From assembly GCA_934635045.1 (NCBI GenBank), contig CAKTZA010000011.1:1-64000 (forward strand): 64,000 bases of DNA, in the 5' to 3' direction. The number at the start of each line of letters is the position of its first letter. Position 1 is the first letter of the stretch. Made by a program: the position numbers and the translations under genes. Source of the stretch: an uncultured Kiritimatiellota bacterium (lineage in GTDB: Bacteria; Verrucomicrobiota; Kiritimatiellia; RFP12; UBA1067). Of the stretch, positions 18,883-27,604 are shown piece by piece. Under the pieces are notes generated by a model. The model searched no databases and was not told where the DNA came from. It saw only the letters and a list, made by a program, of their open reading frames with translations.

Positions 18883-18912
18883 TTGACGAACGCACGGCAC
18901 CTTTGATATAAT
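18883..18912 (+). promoter_or_regulatory. Complete sigma70-like promoter before the 346-aa secreted protein
   Basis: TTGACG at 18883-18888, an 18-base spacer, then TGA-TATAAT with the hexamer at 18907-18912. This is the only promoter in the window where both -35 and extended -10 are near consensus. ATG 18923 is ten bases downstream of the hexamer, leaving a leader of only about 3-5 bases. Confidence 0.78.
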
Positions 18913-18922
18913 CGCGAACAAG

Positions 18923-19963
18923 ATGATTTCAATTCTGTTAGCAGCTTCGATTTCCTTCACCGCGACCGCCACGGGCGTGGAGAAGGGGACTCCGATTGAG
19001 TTCCTTTTCGCCGGAAAGGACACGGATCGCGACTACGAGACGATGTTTCTCCTGGACGAGACGGTTGGCGAACTGTGCGCGCGGCTCGAAAAGGCCGGGC
19101 TTCCGAAAGGCCGTGCCACCTCCGTCGCGGCCTGTACGCTCTGGCCTGTCGGCTGTCGTGTCACGTTCGAGCCCGCGCTTGATGCGTTCATCGAGACGAC
19201 CTGGCCCGAAGGTCTTTCGCCGGCCCCGTTCATCTACACGGGCGGCACGCGGAACGAGAAGGGGGCTGTCGTTGCGAATGACGACATGCCGCTCGCCTTC
19301 TGCGCGCTCTATTCGCTGGCACAGGCCCCCGTCGTCTTCAACGGTGTCTACGGCCAAGGCGACGTCTACGGCGCGCACAAGGCGCGCCTGACGCTGAAAA
19401 AGGGCGAGCGGAAGAAGTTTGTCCTGTCCTGGGACGAGAAGACGATGCCCACGCATCTCGACGTGACGTTTGCGCCCGGTTCGGCTGCGCAGGTCCTTCG
19501 GCGGATCAAGGCGGCAGCCGAAACGGGTGAAGTCGAGGTTCGGGCGGCATTCGATCCGGCACTGACAGTCGCCGAGGCCACGCAAATCGCCCAGGCGCTG
19601 GCGCTTGTCGATTCGCCCAAGGTCAAGCTCAACGGGCGGGCGGACGGGCAGCTGTTCTTCCGGGCGTTTTTGCCGTCCGTCAGCTGGCGCGACCGTCAGC
19701 AACGGCTCACGCAGCCGTTTGAGCTGACGCTCCGTCCGACGGACAGCGAACTCGTCTTCATCGAGGAGGACTGGTCGGTCGAGGGCAACGATCCGAAGTT
19801 GACGCCACGCGCCATTCCATTTGCCGAGGCACGGCAGCATCCGATCACGGACACGTGCTTCATTTTCGCTGACAAGGACACGAAACTCGGACGCATCTAC
19901 ACGGAGATGCTGAAGCTGAAGGACACCAAGATCCTGAACTGGTACGTCTTTGAGGGAAAATAA
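18923..19963 (+). CDS. Secreted protein of unknown function (weakly YdjY-like)
   Basis: 346-aa protein not recognised with certainty. Residues 1-~18 look like a short signal peptide. The following stretch (FLFAGKDTDRDYETMFLLDETVGELCARLEKAGLPKG) resembles the YdjY domain found in Planctomycetes and relatives, but this rests on recall only. The centre holds LTLKKGERKKFVLSWDEKTMPTHLDVTF, likely beta-rich. No catalytic motif is evident. It is expressed from its own promoter, nearly leaderless, and is followed 49 bases later by a membrane protein that may share the transcript. Confidence 0.6.
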   Translation: MISILLAASISFTATATGVEKGTPIEFLFAGKDTDRDYETMFLLDETVGELCARLEKAGLPKGRATSVAACTLWPVGCRVTFEPALDAFIETTWPEGLSPAPFIYTGGTRNEKGAVVANDDMPLAFCALYSLAQAPVVFNGVYGQGDVYGAHKARLTLKKGERKKFVLSWDEKTMPTHLDVTFAPGSAAQVLRRIKAAAETGEVEVRAAFDPALTVAEATQIAQALALVDSPKVKLNGRADGQLFFRAFLPSVSWRDRQQRLTQPFELTLRPTDSELVFIEEDWSVEGNDPKLTPRAIPFAEARQHPITDTCFIFADKDTKLGRIYTEMLKLKDTKILNWYVFEGK

Positions 19964-19973
19964 TCGTAGTTTA

Positions 19974-19989
19974 CATAACGCCGGTTATG
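19974..19989. promoter_or_regulatory. Short inverted repeat in the 19964-20012 gap
   Basis: CATAAC-GCCG-GTTATG, a perfect 6-bp stem with a 4-base loop, lying between the stop at 19963 and ATG 20013. It could be an operator half-site pair or an mRNA hairpin. It has no T-run, so it is not an intrinsic terminator. Confidence 0.3.
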
Positions 19990-20012
19990 CGCACTTTGAG
20001 AAACGAGACAAA

Positions 20013-20915
20013 ATGAACAATCCGATCAATCCTGAATTTAACAATCGCGCCGTGAGCGTCTACGACTCCGGCGATGCGCTGGACGACTTTCCCGTCCTCA
20101 AGGCGTTTCAGCAGTACATCGACGCCGAACAGGCCAAGGCGCGCAAGCGGCTGCTCGCACTGGGCGTCTTCTTCGGCGCGCTGATGTTCGTCGTCATCGC
20201 CATCTTCGTCGTTCTCCTGATGAACGTCACCAACCGAAACCAGCAGCTCAACGACCGGCTTATCGAATTCGCGATGAAAGACCGCTCGACCGGATCGGCC
20301 GTCGTCGTCCAGCCGCCTCCGGACAGCACGGCGATCCTGACGCTGACGACCAAGCTGGAGGAAATGCAGCGGAAGCTTTCGGAAACCCAAAGCAAGGCCG
20401 AAAAAGCCATTGCCGAAGCGGAGGAGAAAGCCCGTCAGGCGGCCAACACCGCCGAAGCGGCAAAGCCCAAGCCGCCTTCCGCCGAGGAACTTGAAATCAA
20501 GCGCCTGCGGACGTTGCTGGACGAGGAGAAGAAAAAAGCCGCCGCCGAACAGGAACGCCGCCGTCAGGAGGAATTGGAGGCCTATCGGCGCAAGCACTAT
20601 CCGGAACTCTATGAGACGAAAGAGCCCGTGAGGTCTCGCGCCTCACGCAAGGCCCCTTCTCAGCCCACACGCGACGTCGTCGACCAGATTCTGGATGACC
20701 TGGATGATCTGAAGCAAACGGACGACGCCGACGATCTTGCGCCGATCAATTACTTTGACGACGAAGACGAAGCGCCGCGCCCCGCCGTCCGAAAGGTCCA
20801 GCCGCGCAAGACGCCGAGCGCTACAAGGCCGTCAACGCCGACGTCAACGCCAACGGCGCACACGATTTCCGTTCCCAGCGGCGACAGCCGCGTCAATTGG
20901 GGCATCCCCGATTGA
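20013..20915 (+). CDS. Single-pass membrane protein with long coiled coil, unknown function
   Basis: 300-aa protein not assigned to a family. Residues 48-71 (LLALGVFFGALMFVVIAIFVVLLM) form one strong membrane helix. Before it is a ~47-residue cytoplasmic part. After it runs a Glu/Lys/Ala-rich coiled coil (~105-200), then an acidic patch (DDLDDLKQTDDADD) and a Pro/Thr/Ser-rich tail. The layout suggests an envelope-spanning scaffold. ATG 20013 is preferred over an in-frame GTG/ATG at 19950, which would overlap the previous gene. It ends 10 bases from the convergent ABC gene. Confidence 0.6.
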   Translation: MNNPINPEFNNRAVSVYDSGDALDDFPVLKAFQQYIDAEQAKARKRLLALGVFFGALMFVVIAIFVVLLMNVTNRNQQLNDRLIEFAMKDRSTGSAVVVQPPPDSTAILTLTTKLEEMQRKLSETQSKAEKAIAEAEEKARQAANTAEAAKPKPPSAEELEIKRLRTLLDEEKKKAAAEQERRRQEELEAYRRKHYPELYETKEPVRSRASRKAPSQPTRDVVDQILDDLDDLKQTDDADDLAPINYFDDEDEAPRPAVRKVQPRKTPSATRPSTPTSTPTAHTISVPSGDSRVNWGIPD

Positions 20916-20925
20916 ACGAACGCAT

Positions 20926-21774
20926 TCAAGCCAAACACGGCGCATAGTCTTCGCACGCGCATTCGGGACGGGCGCGCGGACAGCGCGGATGGAATGCGCA
21001 GCCCGTCGGCCACGCCCACGGCGGGGGGACTGTCCCCGGAATGTCGGCGAGCGGCGCGTCCTTCGGCGCATCGAGGCGCGGCACCGCCGCCAGGAGCCCC
21101 TGCGTGTAGGGATGGCGCGGATGCGCCAGAACCGTGGGGACAGGCCCCCTTTCGACGATCTCGCCCGCATACATCACGTGCACGAACGACGCATAGCGCG
21201 CGACAAGTCCGAGGTTGTGCGTAATCAGGAGAACGGACATCATCCGCGCATCCGCAACGCGCGCGATCAGGTCGAGAACGTCGCGCTGCGTCGTCACGTC
21301 GAGGGCCGTCGTCGGCTCGTCCGCTATCAGCAGATCCGGCTCCTGCGCAAGGGCCATCGCGATCATCACGCGCTGCTGCTGTCCGCCCGACAGTTCGCAG
21401 GGATACTTGCGCGCCGTCTCGGCCGGCAGGTCGACGGATGCGAGCAGCTGGGCGGTTGAGAGGGCGTGTGATGAGGCTGCGCGTGGACGAGCCTCTTCGA
21501 TCTGACGGCCGACCTTCATGACCGGGTTGAGGCTCTGCATCGGATTCTGGAAGACGTAGGCGAGCCGGGGCGAGCCGATGATGCGCCCCGAAATCTCCGC
21601 CCGGTCGACGAGTCCGCCCAAGGCGAGAGCCGTCAGCGACTTGCCGCAGCCCGATTCGCCGACGAGCGCGACGCGCGCGTTTCTGGGAATCTCGAACGAG
21701 ACGCCGCGCACGGGAACCGCGAGTCGCCCTTCAAGCCGAAAGGCGATGCGCAGGTTCTCGACCGTGAGCAGCAT
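20926..21774 (-). CDS. ABC transporter ATPase, oligopeptide (OppD/DppD) type
   Basis: Cytoplasmic ATP-binding subunit of a peptide/nickel-type ABC importer. Walker A is GESGCGKS (39-46), the Q-loop FQNPMQSLNP (75-84), the signature LSGGQQQR (128-135) and Walker B LLIADEP (148-154). The C-terminus has the OppD-type extension with a CAFHPRCPRARPEC cysteine cluster. ATG 21774 starts one base after the stop of the GH27 gene. No permease or binding protein is in the window, so it may energise an unlinked importer, perhaps for oligosaccharides. 282 aa, a little short for OppD because of a short start. Confidence 0.9.
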   Translation of the reverse strand: MLLTVENLRIAFRLEGRLAVPVRGVSFEIPRNARVALVGESGCGKSLTALALGGLVDRAEISGRIIGSPRLAYVFQNPMQSLNPVMKVGRQIEEARPRAASSHALSTAQLLASVDLPAETARKYPCELSGGQQQRVMIAMALAQEPDLLIADEPTTALDVTTQRDVLDLIARVADARMMSVLLITHNLGLVARYASFVHVMYAGEIVERGPVPTVLAHPRHPYTQGLLAAVPRLDAPKDAPLADIPGTVPPPWAWPTGCAFHPRCPRARPECACEDYAPCLA

Positions 21775-21775
21775 T

Positions 21776-23155
21776 TTAGCGGCGGCGCTCGGCGTCGAGG
21801 CGGAAGAAGCGCGCGCCGTGCGCCGGGACGGTGAAGGAGACCTCGCGCTCGATCTCGCCGAGGTCGGCCCGCTCGGCGAGGTCGAAGAACGCGACCTTTC
21901 CGTCAAGATCCAGCTTGAACAGCTCGACCTTGAACTCGTGATCCTTCTCGCCGCCGTTGTAGAGCGTCAGGTAACGCGCCGTGCCGCCGACCGAATCGCA
22001 GTCCTTGACGAGCGTGTAGGCGTCGCCGAGGCGCAGCACCGTCTTCACGGGCACGCCCAGGTCGTTCTGGTTCATGCCGAGGAGGAACGGGTTCGTCACG
22101 AGTTCGCGCGTGATGTCGTCCATCGTACGGACGTCGCAGCCCAGAAGAAGCGGCGAGGAGAGCATGCACCAGAGTCCGAAGTGCGTCTGCTCCTCCAGGC
22201 GCGTGAGGCCCGTGTCACCGTGCTTGCCAAAAGCCGTCTTCATCTGTCCGACGATCTGCCCGACCTCCAGCATGTCCATGTCGTTGTAGTGGCCGAGGCT
22301 CGTGTAGTCCGTGAGCGGGATGTTCTCGTCGATGATGTCCTTCACGCTCTTCCAGTTCGCGCGGATGTCGCGCGTCGTGCGCCAGGACTCGGCGACGCCC
22401 GCCGCCCATTCGCCGGGGAACGTCCAGCGGCAGATGTTCATCCGCACGCCCTTCTTGCCGGAGACGTCGATTGCGCGGCGGATCGCCGTGTAGCGCTCCT
22501 GCTCGTCGAGCTTGAGCTTCAGGCCGCCGCAGTAGTCGATCTTGATGAAGTCGAAGTCCATCTCGCCGAAGAAGAAGCGGCAGTCCTCCAGGTCATGTCC
22601 GTAGAGGCCGGAGCCCTTGCCGAGCGGGTCGTTCGACCACATGCTGCCGCAGGTGTCGGAGCCCGCGTCGGAGTAGATGCCGGCCTTCAGGCCGAGCGCG
22701 TGGATGCGCTCGACGACGGGCTTCAGGCCGTTCGGGAAGCGCGTCGGGTGGATGAGCAGCTTGCCGTCCTTGTCGCGTCCGCCGAAGAAGCCGTCGTCGA
22801 TGTTGACGTAGGTGTAGCCGGCGGCCTTGAGGCCGTTCGTCGCCATCGCCTCGGCGACCGAGCTGATGATCGACTCGGAGATGTCGACGGCGAAGGTGTT
22901 CCAGCTCGACCAGCCCATGAGCGGACGCTGGTCGCCGCCCTTCTTCGCGTCCGCCGCTTTCGTCATGAGGTCGAACGCGCGCTTGGCCATTTTCGGAAAG
23001 TCCTTCTCGGACACCTTGGCGGTGTTGACGAACGCCGTCTTGGCGTCCGGCGCGATGCGCATGCGGAACGGGCACTTGGGGCAGTCGTTCGGGCGCACGG
23101 TGAGTTCGCCCTGCGTGAGGACGGCGGCAGCCGCGAGGAAGAGAGTCGAGATCAT
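21776..23155 (-). CDS. Secreted GH27 alpha-galactosidase-like enzyme
   Basis: Retaining GH27 enzyme of clan D, predicted to remove alpha-galactosyl groups. The signal peptide is short (MISTLFLAAAAVLTQG). MGWSSWN (80-86) and YVNIDDGF (116-123) are family signatures. FIKIDYCGG (203-211) carries the nucleophile Asp207, and RTTRDI and HYNDMDML follow. A ~60-residue stretch with CPKC precedes the barrel. ATG 23155 has GAAAGGAAA upstream and overlaps the DedA stop by four bases. It belongs to the same minus-strand run as the DUF1080/oxidoreductase genes. Confidence 0.93.
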   Translation of the reverse strand: MISTLFLAAAAVLTQGELTVRPNDCPKCPFRMRIAPDAKTAFVNTAKVSEKDFPKMAKRAFDLMTKAADAKKGGDQRPLMGWSSWNTFAVDISESIISSVAEAMATNGLKAAGYTYVNIDDGFFGGRDKDGKLLIHPTRFPNGLKPVVERIHALGLKAGIYSDAGSDTCGSMWSNDPLGKGSGLYGHDLEDCRFFFGEMDFDFIKIDYCGGLKLKLDEQERYTAIRRAIDVSGKKGVRMNICRWTFPGEWAAGVAESWRTTRDIRANWKSVKDIIDENIPLTDYTSLGHYNDMDMLEVGQIVGQMKTAFGKHGDTGLTRLEEQTHFGLWCMLSSPLLLGCDVRTMDDITRELVTNPFLLGMNQNDLGVPVKTVLRLGDAYTLVKDCDSVGGTARYLTLYNGGEKDHEFKVELFKLDLDGKVAFFDLAERADLGEIEREVSFTVPAHGARFFRLDAERRR

Positions 23156-23823
23156 TTCGTGTTTCCTTTCATGACAAGTTTCGAGAGCAGCGCATAGAGG
23201 GCGACAAGCGCAACCGCGCCGCCGAGGACGAGCGGGAGGTTGGCGGACGCCATCTCCTTGCCCTTCAGGCAGAGTTCGAGATAGGTGATGTGGGCCGTCG
23301 AGCGGCCGATGGCCCAGCCGACGAACGTCAGGATCGCCGTCCAGACTCCCGCGCCGAGCGCGGTGAAAAGCGTAAAGGAGCCAAGCGGCATTCGCGCGAT
23401 GCCGGCGGGAATGGAGATCAGCTGGCGAATCGCGGGAATCATGCGGCAGACGAACGTCGTCGCCGCGCCGTAGCGGTTGAAGACCTCGCAGGCCCGGTCA
23501 AGGGCGGCCGGCTTCAGGAAGAACCATTTCCCGTACTTTTCGAGAAACGGCTTGCCGACCCAGAGGGCGAGAAAGTAGTTCACGTAGGCTCCCGCGAGGG
23601 AGCCGAGGACGCCGACGAGGAACGCCAGCGTGACGGCGGCGAGCGGGGTTCCGCACCCCAGCTCGCCGCGCGCGGCGAGAAAGCCCGCGGGAATCATCAC
23701 GACCTCCGATGGAAACGGGATGAACGACGACTCGATCGTCATGAAGACGAAGACGAGAAGAAGTCCCCACGTCGGCGCAAGGGCCGCGAAGGCGTCGAGA
23801 TGAGCCGCGAGCGTCTCGATCAT
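23152..23823 (-). CDS. DedA-family membrane protein
   Basis: Polytopic inner-membrane protein of the DedA/VTT family; members include undecaprenyl-phosphate and phospholipid flippases. The conserved FxxRxxPxxR motif appears as FVCRMIPAIRQLISIPAG, and the N-terminal ESSFIPFPSEVVMIPAG is also typical. 223 aa, normal. ATG 23823 follows the isomerase stop with no spacing (TAGATG), and its own stop overlaps the GH27 start. Its place inside a sugar operon may only reflect co-transcription. Confidence 0.92.
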   Translation of the reverse strand: MIETLAAHLDAFAALAPTWGLLLVFVFMTIESSFIPFPSEVVMIPAGFLAARGELGCGTPLAAVTLAFLVGVLGSLAGAYVNYFLALWVGKPFLEKYGKWFFLKPAALDRACEVFNRYGAATTFVCRMIPAIRQLISIPAGIARMPLGSFTLFTALGAGVWTAILTFVGWAIGRSTAHITYLELCLKGKEMASANLPLVLGGAVALVALYALLSKLVMKGNTK

Positions 23824-24831
23824 CTATCGGAGGCCCTTCGCCTTGAGGAAGTTGTACGACGGGAGGACGGCCGAGAGGTCCTCGAAGTGGCGCTCGCACT
23901 CGACGACGAACCACTCGACGCCGTCCTTCGCCGTCGCGGCGATGATGCGGTCCCACTCGACTGGCTTCGCGCCCGGCTTGCCGGGCTGGCCGAGGATCGC
24001 GTCGAACTCCTTGACGTCCTTGCCCATGCCGTTCTCCTTGGCGTGGAGGGTCGGCGAGCGGTGCGGGTACTTCTCGTAGGTCTCGCACGGATCGACGCCC
24101 GCGCAGGTCGACCAGCCGACGTCCTGCTCGATGCAGACGTTCGCGCAGGTGTTCGAGAAGAAGTAGTCCCAGAAGGACGTCCCGTCCTGCATGATGACGC
24201 CATGCTCCCACGTGTGGTTGTGGAGGCCGACGCGGCAGCCGAGCTTCGCCGCGTCCGCCGCGACCTTGTTGTAGTGCTCGGCGAGCTTCTTCGTGAAGTC
24301 GTCGATCGCCTGCGAGGGCCGGCAGGGCTCGCCGCCCTGGCCCATCGACCAGCTGCAGCCGGGCGGGAAGTTGCCGCCGCCGGGGCAGATGACGAGGTTG
24401 TTGCCGTACGACATGTTGAAGTCGCACGTCTTCTTCAGCACCTCGGGGTCATACGTCCACTTCTTCGTGTCGAGGCCGTAGGCGTTCGTGTTCACGTGCG
24501 TGCCGCACGCCACGAGGCCCGCATTCGCGAGCGCCTTGCGAAGGCCCTTCGGGTCATTGCCGTACTGGTAGTAGCCGGCGAACTCGACGCCCTTGAAGCC
24601 GATGGCCGCAACGTTTTCCAGCGCCTTGTCGAGGCCGACGCCCGCCAGCGTGACCTTGCCTTCCTTGTCCTTGATGCCGCCGATGTACTTGTGCAGCGAG
24701 TAGAGCTGCAGCGCGATTTTCTGCGGCTTCGGGCCGCACTTCGCCGGCGGCGGGCAGATGCACCCCGGGAGCGCCGCCGCGGCGGCGCCCGTTCCGAGGA
24801 ATCCGAAGAACTGTCTACGTGAAACGTTCAT
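23824..24831 (-). CDS. Tat-exported xylose-isomerase-like (sugar phosphate isomerase/epimerase) lipoprotein
   Basis: TIM-barrel protein of the AP-endonuclease-2/xylose-isomerase-like family. The N-terminus is a twin-arginine signal (SRRQFFGFLG, residues 4-13) followed by a lipobox LPGC with Cys24, so it should be a folded, lipid-anchored periplasmic protein. Candidate metal ligands lie in VGLHNHTWEH and in the C-terminal VEWFVVECE strand. ATG 24831 has GAAAGGAAAA upstream. The neighbours are a Tat-exported Gfo/Idh/MocA oxidoreductase and two DUF1080 proteins, a set linked to oxidative (3-keto) glycoside cleavage. Its step would be isomerisation or hydration of a keto-sugar, which is inference. 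Confidence 0.87.
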   Translation of the reverse strand: MNVSRRQFFGFLGTGAAAAALPGCICPPPAKCGPKPQKIALQLYSLHKYIGGIKDKEGKVTLAGVGLDKALENVAAIGFKGVEFAGYYQYGNDPKGLRKALANAGLVACGTHVNTNAYGLDTKKWTYDPEVLKKTCDFNMSYGNNLVICPGGGNFPPGCSWSMGQGGEPCRPSQAIDDFTKKLAEHYNKVAADAAKLGCRVGLHNHTWEHGVIMQDGTSFWDYFFSNTCANVCIEQDVGWSTCAGVDPCETYEKYPHRSPTLHAKENGMGKDVKEFDAILGQPGKPGAKPVEWDRIIAATAKDGVEWFVVECERHFEDLSAVLPSYNFLKAKGLR

Positions 24832-24857
24832 TTTCGTTTTTCCTTTCGATTTGTTTA

Positions 24858-26435
24858 TTAGAACTCCCACCCCTTGCGGATGTAGGGCTTGACGAGCGCG
24901 TTCGCGGCGGCGTTGTCGAAGCTCTGCGTCGCCGAGTCCCAGGCGAGCCTGCCCGAGACCTGCTGCGCGATGCAGCCGACGAGGATGCCCTCCATCTGCG
25001 GAATGCAGTACTCGATGTCGGCGAAGCAGCGCGAGTGCGTCTGCTCGTACCAGGGGCCCTCGCCGCGAATGGCGTTCACGAACTCGTGGTAGTGGCCTTC
25101 CGCGAAGCCCTTCATCTCGACGGTCGACTTGCCGCCCGCGACCGGCGCCGAGCCGACGCAGAACGGGATCTTGCGCGCGACGGCCTTGGCCTTCTCGTGC
25201 GAGAAGATGTCGACGAACTTCTCGTCGTCGTTCAGCGCGAGCGCGCACTTCCCGCCGTAGTCGTCCTGCATGAGCACCGCGCCCTTCGAGCCGATGATGT
25301 AGCAGCCCGTGTTCGGGATCTCGCCGAAGGTCTTGATGACCTTGGGCATGATCTCCGCGTTCGGCTTCATCGCGCTCTTGCCCGGCTTGTCCATGTCGTA
25401 GCCGTCGTACCAGAAGAGCGTGACCGCCGGCAGCGTGACGCCGGGACGCACCTTCGACTCGCGCGCCTTGTAGGTGAGCTTCACGATCGACTTCGACGGA
25501 TAGGCGATGTCGTTGAGCTCCTCGATCTTCACGCATTCGGCGTCGGAGACGCCCGCAAGCTCAAGGCCGCGGAACGGCAGGTTCATCGTGTGGCACGCCA
25601 TGTCGCCGAACGCGCCCGCGCCGAAGTCATGGAACCCGCGCCACGTGAACGCATGGTAGACGTTCGAGCCGATCTTCCACGGGTCGTACACCTTCGCGTC
25701 GGCCGGGTACTTGTCGAGGAACGGACGCTTCTTCGCCGTCGCGAGCCAGGCGTCCCAGTTGAGGCCGTTGCGGACGGGATCGCCCTTCGCGCCACGGCTC
25801 GTCACGTAGTCCGCCACGCCCTTGCCCTGCGGCCACACGGCGCGGTTCGTCCACACGTGGACTTCCTTGACGTCGCCGAGGATGCCGCTCTGGATGACTT
25901 CCGTGCAGCGGCGCATCGAGTCGAGCGACGAGCCCTGGTTGCCCATCTGGACGATGACGCCGTTGTCCTTCGCCGTCTTCTCGAAGTAGTCGAGCTCCCA
26001 CAGCGTGCGGACGAGCGGCTTCTGGACGTAGACGTGGATGCCCTGCTTCATCGCGCCGATCGCGACCGGGGCGTGCACGTGGTCCGGCGTCGAGATCGTC
26101 ATCGCCTCGATGCCGAGGACGCCCGCGTCGTCGAGGAGCTTGCGGTAGTCGGTGTAGAACGGAACCGAATACATGTCGAAGTCGATGCCTTCCTTTGCCA
26201 GCTGCTGTGCGGCCCTCTCGCGCACCGTGTAGTCGGCGTCGCAGAACGCGACCATCTCGACGAGGCCCGACTTGAGCATCGGCGTCCAGTCGCTGAAGCC
26301 CTTGCCCATCACGCCGACGGCGGCAAGCTTGACCTTCTGGCAACCGAACGGGCACTTGCAGCCGCCGATCGCGAACAGCCCGGCGCCGCCGAGGCCGCGC
26401 AGGAAGTTTCTTCTGGATGAGTTGATTTGGATCAT
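24858..26435 (-). CDS. Tat-exported Gfo/Idh/MocA-family sugar oxidoreductase (lipoprotein)
   Basis: NAD(P)-dependent sugar dehydrogenase of the Gfo/Idh/MocA family. Residues 7-16 (SRRNFLRGLG) are a Tat motif and IGGC at 23-26 is a lipobox. Export through Tat would carry the folded enzyme with bound cofactor, as known for Zymomonas glucose-fructose oxidoreductase. The dinucleotide fold starts at KLAAVGVMGKG (36-46), and the catalytic-lysine motif reads QKP (Lys139) where EKP is usual. The C-terminal half carries the beta-sheet domain and GAGAFGDMACH. Probable role: oxidation at C3 of a glycoside to prepare DUF1080 cleavage. Confidence 0.91.
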   Translation of the reverse strand: MIQINSSRRNFLRGLGGAGLFAIGGCKCPFGCQKVKLAAVGVMGKGFSDWTPMLKSGLVEMVAFCDADYTVRERAAQQLAKEGIDFDMYSVPFYTDYRKLLDDAGVLGIEAMTISTPDHVHAPVAIGAMKQGIHVYVQKPLVRTLWELDYFEKTAKDNGVIVQMGNQGSSLDSMRRCTEVIQSGILGDVKEVHVWTNRAVWPQGKGVADYVTSRGAKGDPVRNGLNWDAWLATAKKRPFLDKYPADAKVYDPWKIGSNVYHAFTWRGFHDFGAGAFGDMACHTMNLPFRGLELAGVSDAECVKIEELNDIAYPSKSIVKLTYKARESKVRPGVTLPAVTLFWYDGYDMDKPGKSAMKPNAEIMPKVIKTFGEIPNTGCYIIGSKGAVLMQDDYGGKCALALNDDEKFVDIFSHEKAKAVARKIPFCVGSAPVAGGKSTVEMKGFAEGHYHEFVNAIRGEGPWYEQTHSRCFADIEYCIPQMEGILVGCIAQQVSGRLAWDSATQSFDNAAANALVKPYIRKGWEF

Positions 26436-26472
26436 GTTTTCTCCTTGTTTTTTGATTGGCCTTGCGGCCCGT

Positions 26473-27579
26473 TTACTGTGAAATCTTCAGCTTTCCGTCA
26501 ATGACGCGGTTGCGGACGAGAACGTCGAGGTCACGGTTGACGTCCGCGACTTCCTTCGCGTCACCGGGCTTCGCCCGATACGCCGCCAGCGCCGCGTCGA
26601 ACGCCGCCCGGTACGGGGCCTCGTTCGCGTATGCGATCACCTCGGCCAGCGCCCGGACGTTTTCCGCCGTCGCCGCCTTCGGATCCGCGATCTTCGCGAA
26701 AAGCTTCGCCGCCGTCTCGCGACGGAGCTTCATCACCTCGTTCTCGTCGCCGGACAGGACGCTGTGCGTCTTGTTGGCCCAGCGCGAGGCGAGCGGACGG
26801 TACCAGATGTTGCGGAACTGGACGACGCAGCCGTGATCCTGCAGCTGGAGCGGCCCCACGGTCTTGTGCGGCGCGAGCGGACGGCGATGGCAATGCGTCG
26901 TCAGGCCCTCCATCTCCCAGTGGTCCTGCACGAGGACGCCGTTGAAGAAGACCGACACGCTGCCGGGATGGACGAGACGAAGCCCGTCCCAGACCGGCTG
27001 GTGGAAGACGATGTCGTAGACCTGCCATTCGCCCGGCTTGCGCGCCGGGTTGACGAGCGGCGGATTCTCGGCGTAGACGGAGCCCGCCTGCCCGTCGGCG
27101 TAGTTGTCGACGAACCCGTCCTTGCCGTCCAGCTCACGCGACGTGTAGTACGACTCCAGCACCTGAATCTCGTAGTTGTTCATCAGGAAGACGCCGGAGT
27201 TGCCGCGCATCTGCGGCCCCTTGTCCGTGAAGATCTGGTTCGGGTCGTGGCGGTACTCGATGTGGAGCTGGCAGTCGCCGAACTCCGCGCGCGAGAAGAT
27301 CGAGCCGCCGTTCTTCCAGCCGGGTACGCTGTAGAAGTAGCCCTCGTCCGAATAGGACCAGCCGGAAGGCTCGCCCTTCGCATCGCGCCAGTTCTTCTCG
27401 AACGACGCCTTCGTGCCGTCGAAGAGGACGACCGCGTCAGACGGCGGCAGGCCGATCTCCTTCGCCGGCTCGACCTTCGTCGGCTTCGGGCGGTTCCAGT
27501 CGTGAACCGCCCAGGCGTGTTTGGCGTCCGGCGTGTCGCCGTAAAGCGCCGCAAAGACAACCAGTGAACTCAGCAGCAT
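26473..27579 (-). CDS. Secreted DUF1080 (3-keto-disaccharide hydrolase-type) protein
   Basis: Beta-sandwich protein of the DUF1080 family (Pfam 3-keto-disaccharide hydrolase). The signal peptide is short (MLLSSLVVFAALYG). Family landmarks are VVLFDGTKASFEKNW, GGSIFSRAEFGDCQLHIEYR, GNSGVFLMNNYEIQVLESY and the C-terminal LQLQDHGCVVQFRNIWYRPL. A ~90-residue helical tail follows the domain. AAGGAG sits seven bases before ATG 27579. It lies directly upstream (in transcription order) of the oxidoreductase, fitting elimination or hydrolysis of 3-keto-glycosides. Confidence 0.9.
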   Translation of the reverse strand: MLLSSLVVFAALYGDTPDAKHAWAVHDWNRPKPTKVEPAKEIGLPPSDAVVLFDGTKASFEKNWRDAKGEPSGWSYSDEGYFYSVPGWKNGGSIFSRAEFGDCQLHIEYRHDPNQIFTDKGPQMRGNSGVFLMNNYEIQVLESYYTSRELDGKDGFVDNYADGQAGSVYAENPPLVNPARKPGEWQVYDIVFHQPVWDGLRLVHPGSVSVFFNGVLVQDHWEMEGLTTHCHRRPLAPHKTVGPLQLQDHGCVVQFRNIWYRPLASRWANKTHSVLSGDENEVMKLRRETAAKLFAKIADPKAATAENVRALAEVIAYANEAPYRAAFDAALAAYRAKPGDAKEVADVNRDLDVLVRNRVIDGKLKISQ

Positions 27580-27604
27580 TGTCGCGCTCCTTCCCTGTTG
27601 CGCA

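Noticed and set aside
19974..19989. Palindrome as a transcription terminator
   Set aside because: The stem is only 6 bp and no T-run follows.
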